Shown in pieces: positions 1-11,815 of a stretch of 64,000 nucleotides of DNA. The stretch lies in contig MU831881.1 of assembly GCA_029204225.1 (NCBI GenBank), positions 34,628-98,627 of the forward strand. The letters are read 5' to 3'. This DNA is from Diphasiastrum complanatum. Its lineage: Eukaryota > Streptophyta > Lycopodiopsida > Lycopodiales > Lycopodiaceae. The position numbers were made by a program, and so were the translations under genes. The notes under the pieces were generated by a model. The model saw only the letters and a list, made by a program, of their open reading frames with translations, had not been told where the DNA came from and ran no database searches. The first letter of the stretch is position 1; the number at the start of each line of letters is the position of its first letter.

Positions 1-411
1 TTATTTGATTGGAAGACCTTGTCAAAAACTTTGACTAGTTGTATGTTTGAGTGTTTGTGAGAAGCAACTGTTCAAAAGACTTATTGACAAGGGAATGCGT
101 TTGGGGCCTTTGTTGGACATTACATGATGGTTGTCTTCTTGGGCTTCGAATGCCCATGGAGCAATGTCAAAATTGTTCTATGTTCTTGGACATGGGAACA
201 TGTTTTGGACTTTCTAGTTGTCCCGTTGCTAGCATGGATTCTAGTGTACCTTTTTTCATGTCAAATACTATTTCCACCACAATGTTTAACCTATGTAATT
301 TGGGATTTAAGTATTCATACTTGGGCATCGTTCTAGAATGTGTACGAATTGCATGAGTACTCTCGAAGTGTTGCTTGATTCATAGATTGATTTTAAAGAG
401 TTCCAAGGATG
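1..411. other. No recognisable gene; AT-rich lead-in
   Basis: Short open frames exist on the + strand but none resembles a known family and they overlap each other. The stretch lies just 5' of the copia pol remnant and may be its further-decayed upstream part. I see no LTR, primer site or RNA gene here. Confidence 0.5.
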
Positions 412-1590
412 CTTGTGAATCTATTAATGGAGAATTGAAGGAAGAGGTTTATAGGGAGCAGCCATAAGGTTTTGAGGCTGAGGGCTAAGAGCATCTGGTG
501 CTTTGTACGGGTTAAAGCAAGCTCCCAAGGCATGGTACAATCATATTGAAGCATAATTTTGAGAGAAGTATATCTGACTGTTACTTGTATGTTTTGAGGG
601 AGAAAGAGGACACAGTGATTATTGTCCTATATGTTGATGATCTAATCATCATAGGTAGCAATAAGTTGCTTATTGCTAAGGTCAAAGATCTTTCTCGTGA
701 ATGTGACATGAAAGATTTGGGCTTGATACATTATTACCTAGGATTAGAAGTTTGGAGGAAACAACATATTCTTTTTATATCCCAGGCAAAGTATGCAAAT
801 GAGCTTTTTCGAAGGGTCAATATGCAAGATTGCAAGCCTATAGCCACTCCCAGTGACACAAGTAATAAGCCATCCATGGCTGATGGGACACTGTTTGAAG
901 ACGAAACGCTCTATTGTCAATTGGTGGGCAGCTTGATGTACCTTACAAATACCAGACCAGACATTGCACATGCAGCTGGCGTTGCAAGTCAGTTAATGAG
1001 TAACCGACAGAGGCACAATGGAAATCAGCCAAGCGAATTCTGAGGTATGTAAAAGGAACTTCTACATATGGCATTGGTTAGACAGATGATGGAAACCTTC
1101 AGTTGGAAGGTTATTCTGATACGGATTGGGCGCAGGAGACAAGGATGGTTGTAGATTCACAACAATTATTCATTTCACCTGGGTTCTGAAGCAGTTTCTT
1201 GGTGCAGCAAGAAACAACCTATGATAGCATTGTCTTCGACAGAAGCTGAGTACAAGGCAACTACGAGGGCCGCTTGCAAGGCTATGTGGTTGAGGCGCTA
1301 CCTGACTAATATGCTGATTGCTCAAAGTGAGTCCTATAGTGATGTATTGTGATAGTTGGAGTTGCATTCAGGTTGAGAGGAATCCTGTATACCATGCCAA
1401 GACAAAACACATTGAGGTTATCGAGCACTTTATATGGGAGAAAGTGCACAGTGGGGAAATTCAGCTTGAGTTTTGTGGCTCTGAAGATTATACGCTGCAG
1501 GCATCTTTATGAAGTCGCTAGTAAAGAGAAATTTAGACAGTCTTTGGGTGTTACATTAAATAAGATAGCCATTAAGGGGTTGTACCCCTA
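412..1590 (+). pseudogene. Ty1/copia RT-RNase H remnant
   Basis: Decayed end of a copia polyprotein. Reading across stops and frameshifts shows the expected order: INGELKEEVY and the YGLKQAPKAWYNHIE block (about 412-555), then the reverse-transcriptase palm in an open frame at 546-1013 with the catalytic YVDD motif (IIVLYVDDLIII) and YYLGLEV. A frameshift near 1016-1019 moves to the frame of KSAKRILRYVKGT. RNase H follows with DTDWA near 1120, YCDSW, NPVYHAKTKHIEV (about 1390-1420) and a final SKEKFRQSLGV around 1520-1550 in another frame. There are at least two in-frame stops before the palm and several frameshifts after it, so it is dead. No LTR was recognised on either side. It probably lies in an intron or the 5' flank of the CWC22 gene downstream. 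Confidence 0.9.
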
Positions 1591-2368
1591 GTGGCTCTAG
1601 GCACTTTACATGGTTTTATGTTATGCATTCATCGTGGGGCAATCCAATTGTAAATACATTGTGCCGACCTTTGTAAGTTAAAATAAGTAAGTGCAAGTTG
1701 AGTCCAAGTGGCCAAGTGTGCATGCCATGTGGCATATGTAGGTGATTTCAAATGCTATTGGGCTGAATCTAAGATTCTAACAATCAAGAACATTGAACAC
1801 TTTCAATTCTGGAAAATAGTGGATAGCCATAGAACAACAATCCTCAAGAAAGAGAAAGCTAAAATTGAGAGAGAAACATCAAACTTTGTATTGCACAAAA
1901 TGAATCCCTAACTATTCTCCTAATGTGGAGAGATACAAATAGATGGGTCATGGTAGATGTAAACGCTCAAGAATGGAGAGCCAAACACTAACAGCCCATG
2001 GAATTGAATAGCCAACGAATGTAACTTCTCCATGGTATTGAATATGAAGTGTCAAACTCATATGGACTCTAAAGGCCATCTTTAAAATGGGCCCTATGAA
2101 CTTAGAAGGTGAATTAACATTAAAACTAAAGGACCCCAATGGGTATACAATATTGGTATGGTCTAAGTTTAACATACCCAAGACAAGATTCCTATTGTTG
2201 TATAAGAATTAAGCATGCATATTGTGTGGCTTTATTAAGATGGCTTATGTAAAAATAATTTTATCTAGCTTTCTTTTAAGTTCTGAATTTAGAAGTTGAC
2301 TGCGAATGATTTTGAAATGGAGTTCCAATTTTTGAATACTTATTTTTGGTCAATTGTGATATGTTCAG
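1591..2368. other. Noncoding, probably CWC22 intron sequence
   Basis: No supported coding region. It ends at a plausible splice acceptor (ATGTTCAG, AG at 2367-2368) directly before CWC22-coding sequence, so at least its right part is best read as intron. I searched for the conserved residues expected just before the exon and did not find them. Confidence 0.5.
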
Positions 2369-4342
2369 ATATCTTCAAACCAGATCCAAGCTTCCTGGAC
2401 AGTGAGAAGAAATATGAAGATATAAAGAAAGAGATTTTAGGTGAAGAGTCAGATGATGATGCCGGGGGGGCTGAAGATGAGTCGGCTGAAGATTCTGAAG
2501 AGGACGAAGACGAAGAGAGCGAGGATGAGAAGAAGATGACGATTCATGACGAAACTGAGACAAATCTTGTGAATCTTCGTCGAACAATTTACCTTACGAT
2601 CATGTCTAGTGTTGATTTTGAAGAGGCTGGTCATAAACTGATGAAGATAAAGCTTGAACCTGGGCAAGAGGTAGTGAAATTTTTTTTATGTTGTTGAATT
2701 TTCCAGTTTCTTGAAACTAATGCCTTGTCTGCAAGGCATTTTTGAAAGGCTTTTATCTACTTGTGCAGAAGGAAATGGTTTTGAAATTGAAGCTTTTTGC
2801 ATATCCTGAAAAATGAATTCATTTTTTTAACATTTTATGTGTTATTTAGGATTGAATATCAATTAGCCTATAAGCTTGTTAAGATCAATAATGTATAAGA
2901 ATTCATAGTTTGAATGACAGGTTAGGTTGACGTAGTTAGTGGTTTACTGAAGTCTCTTTAATGGTATTTCAAGGTTGGCTGCTCTCCTGTTACACATTTA
3001 TGTTTGAAATATTGCATCAAGTTTTACTTGTTTATGCTAAATTTGCAGTTTTTCCTAAACTGCGTGCTACATTTTTTCTAAAACAGATGGAGCTGTGTGT
3101 TATGCTCTTAGAATGTTGTAGCCAAGAGAGAACATACTTGCGATATTATGGACTATTGGGGCAGAGATTTTGCATGATAAATCGAGTTTTTCAAGAGAAT
3201 TTCGACGAGTGTTTTGTGAAACAGTATTCCATGATCCACAGACTTGAGACAAATAAACTTCGCAATGTTGCCAAATTTTTTGCTCATCTTTTGGGGACAG
3301 ATGCTCTTCCTTGGCAAGTTCTTGCATATATTCGTCTTACTGAGGAAGACACAACGTCATCGTCTCGTATATTTATCAAGATTCTGTTTCAGGTTAGGCA
3401 GACTCTTATGGTCATTTCACTTGTAGTACAAGTTTACTGATGTAGGTGCTAGAGATAAAGTCTGCCTGCTTTTTGACTAGATTATTGCATTGTATTACCA
3501 TGTTTTTTTGCTTAGTTGACAGTTGGTTAAGATTAGTAGTTTTCTTTAACCCCAACTTGATCCTTAGCTGGTTATACTTTTTCTTATAACAAGGGTTATC
3601 TTGAGGTTTGTAGCTCTCTTCATTCCAAATCTGATCAGATTGCCATAGTTGATTATACTTTTTGTTGTAGTGAGGATTATGATGAGTTGCACAGGCATGT
3701 TCCTTTGTGTTGTTTGCATATGCTTTGCATGCCAAATCCAGCAACCCTTTTGCTTGTCTGCTGCTTTGTTTCTTCCTCATGTAGGAAAAACATGTAGATT
3801 TTGATTCTTTGCTTTGTGATTTGTGTTTACTTCTAGCCTAGCTGCAAAGTTGCAGTTTGATAGCTACCCCAATACAAGTAAAAACGGACATCATGTAAGG
3901 AACTCCATCCATTATCTTTTGCATCTGATCTCCACCCTTTGTGTACTGTCTGCAGGAGCTATCTGAGCATCTTGGTTTGCGGAAGTTGAATGAAAGGTTA
4001 AACGATCCACTTGTTCAAGAGTCCTTTGATGGCATTTTCCCAAAAGATAATCCGAAGAATACAAGGTTTGCTATCAATTTTTTCACCTCGATTGGTTTAG
4101 GAGGTATTACCGATAGCCTCAGAGAGTATCTGAAGAACATGCCACGCCTTATCATGCAACAACAAAAGCCCATTGAGAGTGAGAATGATGATACTGGATC
4201 ATCAGACGCATCTTCAAATGAAAGCACAAGCGAGAGTGAAACAGAAAGTACCGATACAGATTCCATTGACGTGGATTCAAATTCAGACAGTGAAAGTGAC
4301 GGCAAAGACTCTAAGCCAAAGAAGAAGAGAAGGAAGCAATGA
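2369..4342 (+). CDS. CWC22: Pre-mRNA-splicing factor CWC22, 3' three exons
   Basis: CWC22 is a spliceosome component that recruits eIF4A-III for exon-junction-complex assembly; it acts in the nucleus. Three exons are visible: 2369-2670, 3087-3392 and 3956-4342 (stop TGA at 4340-4342). Introns 2671-3086 and 3393-3955 are GT...AG and both are phase 0; the first exon begins in phase 1. About 331 residues are encoded: IFKPDPSFL, an acidic linker (GEESDDD...ESEDEKK), then the MA3 domain starting at [25 protein letters not shown], continuing [28 protein letters not shown] and [24 protein letters not shown], then [20 protein letters not shown], and a Ser/Glu/Asp-rich tail ending KPKKKRRKQ. The N-terminal MIF4G domain and start codon are not in view, so the gene is partial here. 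No frameshift or stop is seen, so it is probably functional. Confidence 0.93.
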
Positions 4343-4830
4343 CACACCAGGTAATATTCTTCCAGGGATATTTACCATTTGCCACAGGCATGCATACCAG
4401 GAGGTTGGAGTTATTTTGGCTGGAGTTCAGATAGCAGCTTGGCTGGTAAGATGGGGGTGCTCTATGTATAATTATTATATGAAAAATAAGCAATTTCAAG
4501 ATTTATTTTGGTCATTTTATTTGATCGAAAACCCATACTGAATTCATATGAAATTCCTCATGTGGGCTAGCCGGGCGTTTGTTTAGCTGTGAAAGGCTGG
4601 ATAGAACCTCCTATGAAAGCATGAGAGGATTGGTCCTTTTAAGAGAAGGATGTATTAGGATGCAGCTACGAGCACTTACGAAAGATTCTTTTTCTTTCAT
4701 ATAATGAAAACAGGTTCTTGTAATCTTGGGAAGAGTTGGGGTGCTATTACATAACTCCTTACATGGTCTATTAGCCTTCCTCAAATTTCTGTGTTGCATT
4801 TTGTCAATAGTAAAGTACATGGTTTTTATC

Positions 4831-4958
4831 AATAAAAATGACTTGACAATGGAGCAAGCCAATCTGATCTTCAAATCATTATAAAAGCAGTACCTGATTT
4901 TTGCCATCATCCTCTCGAGTCTCGTGTTGATCACCATCACACTAGTCTATAAAATAAA
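4831..4958 (+). terminator. Candidate poly(A) signals of CWC22
   Basis: Canonical AATAAA hexamers occur at about 4831-4836 and 4953-4958, roughly 490 and 610 bases after the CWC22 stop codon. Either would give an ordinary plant 3' UTR. This is motif evidence only. Confidence 0.35.
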
Positions 4959-4959
4959 G

Positions 4960-6083
4960 ATTATCTTGATGGCATCCATTTGGAATCTCAAATTTGTTAA
5001 TTCAACCTTACCGACCAATCTCAAGATTTGCACGTCTTTTTAAAGGTAAAAAAAGGTCAAGAGTACTTTTGTTTTTTATAGAGAGAACCCTGTGAAAACA
5101 AATTTTTAATCTATTTGTTATTTTTAGTGAGTGCTTTTGGGGCAAATTTCAGCTATTCAATTCTTGATGATCTATTATTTTTAGCAAGAATATCCTTCAA
5201 ATTTTTATCCAACTAAAGCATTCTAGATTCGACATGTGTTGATCATGGCCTGCTCTATTACCAGGTTGAAAAACTCATGGAACAATGCATTTACATCATT
5301 ATGAGAGAAGAAATTACAATGATGAGAGGTTGGCGTCTCTTCACATTCGGTCCTGCCAAGGTCCTTCTACACTTTAAGGACTGGACTTCATCAATTACAA
5401 CTCACATAGGCTCATAGGCCTACTTGTTCATTGTAACCTAGCAACTACACGTGATTACATATGAAGAATAAGTATACTACATGAGTCATCATGTTGCATT
5501 CACTACACTTAATAACTTATATCTGAAAGTGCAATATCATAATGCAGGGTAGCATCTAAATTTCAATTTGCATGGAGGGATATGTTCTCTTACAAAACCT
5601 CGAGATTTCATACAAATCATAACGATACCTTTATTTGGCACACAAACCATTGGTATCACACCAAGTCCCACTCAGCATGGTGACCCTTAGTTATTATGTC
5701 AAGTCATCAATTAAGCCATATCTCTCAAATGTAGTGGATGATATATGCCCATGAACATGTAGACCCCAAGTATTCTTGTTTTGCAAGATTCAGTCAATTG
5801 CTGCTACAAATTACAGCACAATAAGAACGTGAAATTTACTCAAGAGAATTTGTCATGACATTTCTTTTTCAAAGAAAGATTTTGAAAAAATATGAACGAA
5901 TGGGCCAACTTTAATACTTGGCAGAATAATTCACCAAAATGAGATTCATAGTTGCTACAAGTCTACAAAAAAACTAGTATGCCACAATTTTGTTCAAAAA
6001 CATTCTCTTTGTGTGAACGTACATGAGATGAAACTTCATTTTGAAATGCATAATGAGCCAAATTAGTGAATTGGTAAAACCTC
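4960..6083. other. No gene seen; AT-rich intergenic
   Basis: No open frame with recognisable content on either strand, no LTR termini, primer-site or repeat structure apparent by eye. Probably degraded intergenic DNA. Confidence 0.5.
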
Positions 6084-7620
6084 CATGAAGTGATAGATTT
6101 TCTATCCGCGACAATCATCGTGAGCTCCCACCGTCCCCTCTGCGTGTCCAAGCAAGTCATCGTCATGAAGAACATGATGGAAGGACCAAATGCTGTCTAC
6201 AATTGGGCCTCGTTCCTCGTAAAAGAGTTGCAGGCTACTTTCAAGTGCCCCTCATGGATCACCTGCGGTGGTCTCATCACTGTCATTACATTCACACACT
6301 TGGAACATCTAGGTGTTAGAACGCCCACACCCACCTCTCCATTCGCTAGCCTATCCTCACAAGATCCACTCGTGCAATTGTTGGCTGGCCACTTTGCCTC
6401 CTCACCTACGCCATCTACTCACACATGCACCAGTCCCACTCGTTCCTCTCCCCTACTTCAGATCATGTCCCCTGTACACAGCCCCATCCGTCCAGCTGCC
6501 TCTTCCCCGATCTCATCAGCTGTCACAACTTCCATAGTTTCTTCCATCGTTTCTCCCATAACTACTCTAGCCATCACCACGTCATCCCCCCTCGCTATCA
6601 GTATACCACTGACCTCATCTTCCATTCGTCCCACAGTTGTTTCCACCATCGCATCTCTAACTACCTCCATTGTCACCCCTGTTCTGGTAGCCGTATCCAC
6701 CGCCACTGTTCCACCCATCACCACCATCTATGTCACCATGCCTCTCCCACCACCCATCGCAACTTTGCCACCTTCGGCCGACTGGGACACTCAAGATTTG
6801 GGTTGTTGGACTGCCTTAAAGAGCCTCCAGCAATAACTCCACCGGATGCTCTATGAAAGAGCTACTGAGCAGTCTTGCGACCAATTAGTGTAGGGCAACG
6901 GCGCTACAGGCCTTCACTGATCAAGTCGCGCAGTTGAAATGAGAGCAAGAAAAAGAGAGGACATAGAGCTAGTCCAGCAACTCAAGGACCAATTGAAGAA
7001 AGCAAAACAAGCAGCTCAACAACATACACAGCTCGTGTCCAAACTTCAGACCGAGCTCATCCAAGAAAAGACCACGTGACAAACATATCAATCAGACCGC
7101 CAGCACCTTATGCTGAAACAGACAATGCTAGAGCATGAGCGCGAATCTCTCAGAGCCACCGAGAGATCGCTCAAGGACTACATCTGCCAACTGGAGCGCA
7201 ATGTTTCAAAAGAAAAGATGGAGATGCAGAGAGCCCAATAACTTTACCACCCAACAGGCGGCCTTGGAACTGAAGGTCCAGCAAATAGATCAGCAAGTGT
7301 AGGCTACACTAGACCAAATGGTAGCAACGGCAGAAGAAGAGACACCGGCCGCCCAAAAACTTAAAAAAAAACGGGCCGAGTATTATAAAGACCACCTTGC
7401 TCGGGTGCTATAGACCTATCAGGACCAATGCAAACTTCATGATGTTGTGCTCACCACCAAAGACACAGAGCTGTCAACCCTATGCACCATGCTCCAAAAA
7501 GACGAGCAAACACTCAAGGTGACTGAAGGCCTGCGCACCTTGAAGAAGACATTCACCGCCGTTCTAGAGTTTTTCACTGCTCTAGACGACAATGTACCAT
7601 TTACTTTTCAGTATCTCATT
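6084..7620 (+). pseudogene. Orphan retroelement ORF: Pro/Ser/Thr-rich plus coiled coil
   Basis: An open frame at 6090-6836 starts with a short globular part (YNWASFLVKELQATFKCPSW...) and then becomes a long Pro/Ser/Thr-rich low-complexity stretch. From about 6930 a heptad-like, Lys/Glu/Gln-rich coiled coil begins (DIELVQQLKDQLKKAKQAAQ; LEHERESLRATERSLKDY) in a frame broken by stops. It continues in another frame (AALELKVQQIDQQV; AEEETPAAQKLKKKRAEYYKD; TKDTELSTLCTMLQKDEQTLK) to about 7600. The layout, Pro-rich N-terminus then coiled coil, matches the extra ORF found after pol in gypsy-2 at 58.5-60.2 kb (-), so I infer a stranded copy of that ORF. Sequence identity is weaker than for the other copies, and a decayed unrelated host gene is possible. 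No pol or LTR lies beside it. Confidence 0.5.
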
Positions 7621-7679
7621 AGACTAGCTTTTTATTATTTTTCTCTGCCTTTCCCAGCTTCCCCCCTCCTCTAATTCAG

Positions 7680-9110
7680 ACATCATTTAGATTTATCTCG
7701 AGCGCGGACATGTTAGGATTGACAAGATATGTGGTGGTGGCTTCGGCCTGAACGGGAGGGAAGCCGAAAAAGAAAGAGAAAAATAATAAAAAGTTGAGTC
7801 TAATGAGATATTGAAAAGCAAATGGTAGATTGCCACACCTTTGGCCTGAAGCATGTCTCCACACCTTGTATTTTTTTTAAAAAAAAGAAAAGAAGTCTAG
7901 AAAAAGTATCAACGGACTCACTTTATTTTTCTTGTTTTTAATGTTAATTCATTTGCTTTTTCTTATTTTTATTTATTCTTTTAATTATTTATTTATTCTT
8001 TTATCTATTTGTACAAACACTTTTCTTGTTTCCCCCCCTCTCAACCTCACTTTTGTTGCTGAAAGTTTTTTTTCTAACTTTTCGCCTAGTCTTTTCCCCC
8101 CTCTTGTCTATACCCCTTTTTCCCTTCCTTCCGCAGCGGTCTCACATCCCCACTCATGCCAACGCCCATGAAATACGTAGGTGCCAAGAGAATGTCACCA
8201 AATTTGTAGCAGGGAAATGTAGAAGATTATGGTGAAGATTTTTCTAACGAATTCCAGATGCCAAAAGAGCCTAATGGATATCAAATAAAGGAATCGTGCC
8301 GCCAAACTACATCAAGAGCGTCGACAAGTAATCGAGATGGAGTTCCAAAATCCAGATTTACTGGGAACGCCAATATTAGAAGGTCAACAAGTCACAGACC
8401 GGCCAACGCAAAAACAAAGTCCAGCGCCTCCCCAACATATCTTACGACGATGGGGGAGGTAACCGAGTGTAGAAAGAGAGAGTATCCGCGGTAAGCAGGG
8501 AGAGAGATAGAAAGGCCTTAGGGTTAGGCCTTAGGGTTAGGACTATAGGTAGGTAAGGTTTTTTTTTAAAAAGAACTTCTAAATGAAGAATGTGAAAAAA
8601 AATTACAAGGAAAACAAAACTTTAGAGTTGAACATTTGAAGTGCTTCTCTCTTAAATCCAACAATTTTTTTTTTCAAAATTTGGCAATTCTGATCCATCT
8701 CCACTAATTTGATCATAACTTCCTCAATATTGATCCAAATCACGAAACTTCAGTACCTATGAAAAGTAACAACAAGCTCTATCAGTCTATAGGATCAAAT
8801 CAATGATTGAATGTGATTTGATAGATCAAATTTACAACAGAACATGTCTAAAAATTTTGAAGAAAAAAAACTAGCGAAACTAGAGCTACAAATCAAGATT
8901 TGTTCTAAACTAGCCTAACCTTGTTTAACTATTTTTTAAATATGTGTTACCTTTATAAATAACCTTAATTTAAAAAAGAAGCAAATTAAATAAAAAAAAT
9001 TAAAAAAATGAACACAAGCACGTCAAATTTTGTTATGATTACAAGGTACCCTGCATGAAAGGCAAGGCCAACAACAAGGATGTGGTATTTTCCCACAAAG
9101 GCCTTGCCCT
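7680..9110. other. No gene seen; AT-rich spacer
   Basis: Strongly AT-rich with poly-A/T runs (7870-8130, 8560-9010). Open frames here are short and pyrimidine-rich and look like chance. Two copies of a 14-bp CCTTAGGGTTAGG-like unit lie near 8516-8545. Ends where copia copy A begins. Confidence 0.5.
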
Positions 9111-9811
9111 TGTGAAGAATTGCCAAAAATTGACAAATCTAGCTTGATCAAAGACCATGTAGAACATTGTAAATATTGTGTATAATTGGGTTCCACACAT
9201 GTAAGGCCAAGATGCCACGTGGCAACCCACTCCTAATATAGGTTAGGTCAAGTCAAGAGAGTTGCTCATGTCTATTTGGTGGTCATCCCCACTTTATAGG
9301 ACCTACACCTAAGTTTAAGGTGAAAATTTGACCAACTAGCTACCTACCAAGCATAACTCTAGGATCTAGGCTAGGGTTTCATTTTAGGTCAAGGAGAGTG
9401 AGTTAAATTCCTTATTACATGCTGGAAATCCACCTAACTTCAAGAAGGAAGTCGAATTTGCTATGTATTCCCTCTCTCCATAGTGAGAAGAAAGAAAATT
9501 TTTGGAGTTCATTGGCAATCTCAAGCTAGTTCACTATGTACATTGAGTTTTTGTGATCCATATGAAACCAAATCAATTTCTACTTGTTTCTCAGGTTGCA
9601 GACCGTACTACAGCATGTAGTATACACGTGTGGGCTCGGATTTCAATGTTTATCAATTCTTTTGATTGTTAATGCTTGTTGTTTGTCAAATTGCCAATCT
9701 AGATCAACTTTTTTGTGTCTAGTTTTTTGATAGATTGTCAAGCAAGCATCCAGTCACTCTTGTGGATCTTTTGTAGATCCATTTATGGTCCTAAAGTACA
9801 GTACTTTCACA
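9111..9811 (+). repeat. 5' LTR of copia copy A (701 bp)
   Basis: Begins TGTGAAGAATTG and ends CTTTCACA directly before the primer site, giving TGTGAA/TTCACA inverted ends. The same start recurs after the purine tract at 12797. Both LTRs of copy B are near-identical in length (701 and 703 bp). Confidence 0.9.
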
Positions 9812-9824
9812 TGGTATCAGAGCC
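9812..9824 (+). other. Primer-binding site, initiator-Met tRNA type
   Basis: TGGTATCAGAGCC immediately follows the LTR end. This is the usual copia minus-strand primer site, complementary to the 3' end of initiator methionine tRNA. Confidence 0.9.
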
Positions 9825-10609
9825 AAGTACAAGAGCATAAGCCATTGATCTAATGCAAATCCATTTTTAGCAAGTTTTGGTGCTAAAAACTAGTATTGAG
9901 AGGGCAAGCTAGAATCTTGATTTTGGTGAGGAGATTTGATCCCAAACTTGGTAGGGGTCCAAATCCGTACTATCCACATGTGTGGGCACCTCTGAACTTG
10001 CATTTAATGCATGGTATTCATTTGATCCAAAGAAATTCAATTTGTGAGCTTTTGATGTAATTTTTGGTGGAAATCTTAGGATAAATACCAAGATTGAGTG
10101 CCATTGATTAGATTTGACTTAGGGTCATGAAATCTAATTAATCTAGGCTGAAATCAAGTCCTCTAAACTTGTTTTACAGGTCTTGAAAGTACATCAAAAA
10201 GTGTGAAAGAGATTAAGTCATTGTTTTGTCCAAAAATAGCCAAAATTGGCAAGATTTGATTGTAAGTAGATTTCACATCATCTTATCTTCATTCCAACCT
10301 TGTGAGGGAGTGCTAGAACTGAGATTATAAGTCCATTTGTTGGATTAGAAATCTAATTTGAGTGAAACACTACAAGAAAGAAACCTTAGTGAGTTTCTAG
10401 AGAAAATCCATTTCTCGGCAAGATTTGTTTGAAAGTAGTTTTCACTTCATCTTATTTTCATTCCAGCTTTGTGAGGGAGTGATAGAACTGTGATTATAAG
10501 TCCATTTGTTGGATTAGAAATCAAATTGAGTGAAACACTACAAGTGTGAGACCTTTGTGAGTTTCAAGTCAATCAAATCTATTTCTTGTTTGTAGAAGTC
10601 ACTAGTAAG

Positions 10610-11137
10610 ATGGGATCTGCTGGAGCATACCTTCTAGAAGGTAGTGAGAGATTGAATTCTACAAATCATGCTATTTGGAAGGTTAGGATGGAGTCACTCT
10701 TGGTGCTCCAAGACCTTTATGAGTTCTTGATTGAAGATGAAGATGAACAACGATTTGTTGAGAGAAGTATCAGCATGTACTCGTCTAGAGAGGCTTGGGA
10801 GTCTTTAAAATCAATCTATGAGTTTAGCAACAGTTCTAGAGTTCTTATGCTTAGAAATCAAATTTTGCAAAGCATGAGAAGTGAGGAGAGTGCACGAGAT
10901 TATGTACTCAGAATCAAGTCTCTAAATAGGGAGTTGGCTTCCATTGGAGAGAAGATTCATGTGGAGAGCTTGTACAAATTGTCCTTAATGGTCTAGGAGA
11001 TGACTTTGCAAATTTGGTCCAAATTTTTGCCATCCAAGTCACTTTGCCAACTATAGAAAAATTTCATAGTGTATTAGTGGCTGAAGAGTGTAGGATGCTC
11101 CACACAAAGGCAAGAATGAGTTCATTGTTTTTGCAGG
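10610..11137 (+). pseudogene. copia gag (UBN2-type), copy A
   Basis: Starts at ATG 10610 (MGSAGAYLLEGSERLNSTN), a typical copia gag opening followed by WKVRMESLL. Middle motifs are REAWESLKSIYEFSNSS and MRSEESARDYVLRIKSLNRELASIG. Compared with copy B and other copia gags, a stretch of about 35 residues after IEDEDE is missing, and the frame is lost near 10970 (VESLYKLSLMV then stop) before resuming around 11010 with a protein like LPTIEKLHSVLVVEECRML of copy B. Gag would form the virus-like particle, but this copy is broken. Confidence 0.85.
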
Positions 11138-11815
11138 ATGGCATCAAGTTCAAAGGACAAGTCAAAGCAGAAATGCTTCTTTTGTGGAAAGAAGGGGCAT
11201 TATGCATCTGAATGCTACAACAGGCTAAGAGCACAAGTGGAGGAGGACAAACAAGGAAACCTTGCAAAGGAGGAGGAGGAGGATGAAGTAGATGTATTCT
11301 TGATGGCATCTACATTCTCACCAACAAGCAATAGCAATTCAAGAGACAATTGGTGGATCGGCAGTGGGGCTAGCTCCCACATGTCTTGTGAAAAAGGCCT
11401 TTTTCTCAACCTTACACTCTTTCAATGATGCTAAGAAGTTTTTCTTTACTGCAAGTGATGAAGAGTGTAGGATAGATGGTGTTGGCACCATCTCTTTGTG
11501 TCTAGAATCCTCAAAATGCATGGATCTAGAAAATGTCCTTTATGTACCATCAATCACCAAGAATATGCTTAGTGTTGGTCTACTCTTAGAAATTGGTTTG
11601 GATGTCCACTTTAAGCATGGTGTTTGTTTCATCTTGAAGAATGATGTTTGCATTGCAAAGGGATTCAAACATGGAAGATTGTTTAAGTTGGAAGCTAGTG
11701 TTGCTTATGAAAGAATGAGCTTGGCAAAGGAGGAGATCACTCAAGAGGAGATCTTGGCAAAGTGTAATCTTGCTTGCATTGAGGAGGAGCATCAAAAGGA
11801 GGAAGATCTTGAGGA
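11138..11815 (+). pseudogene. copia CCHC knuckle and protease, copy A
   Basis: The zinc knuckle is CFFCGKKGHYASEC (CX2CX4HX4C) at about 11173-11214, followed by an acidic linker (EEEEDEVDVFLM). The aspartic protease starts WWIGSGASSHMSCEK near 11352-11396: the catalytic Asp of the D-S-G triad reads Gly (GSGA), whereas copy B keeps WWIDSGASSHM. A frameshift near 11400 moves into the frame with NVLYVPSITKNMLSVGLLLE (typical of copia protease C-terminus), HGVCFILKNDVCIAKG and HGRLFKLEAS. Catalytic loss plus frameshift make the protease inactive here. Confidence 0.85.

Noticed and set aside
4015-4347. A 110-codon - strand frame opposite CWC22
   Set aside because: Ser-rich shadow of the acidic CWC22 tail; the + strand is clearly coding.
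6458-6727. An 89-codon Val/Met/Glu-rich - strand frame
   Set aside because: Mirror of the low-complexity Pro/Ser/Thr stretch on the + strand.
8510-8550. TTAGGG-like repeats suggesting an interstitial telomere
   Set aside because: Only two copies of a 14-bp unit containing TTAGGGTTAGG, not the plant TTTAGGG array; more simply a short local duplication.
9812-9824. tRNA-like sequence (TGGTATCAGAGCC and similar at five sites)
   Set aside because: These are retrotransposon primer sites next to LTR ends; no cloverleaf is present.
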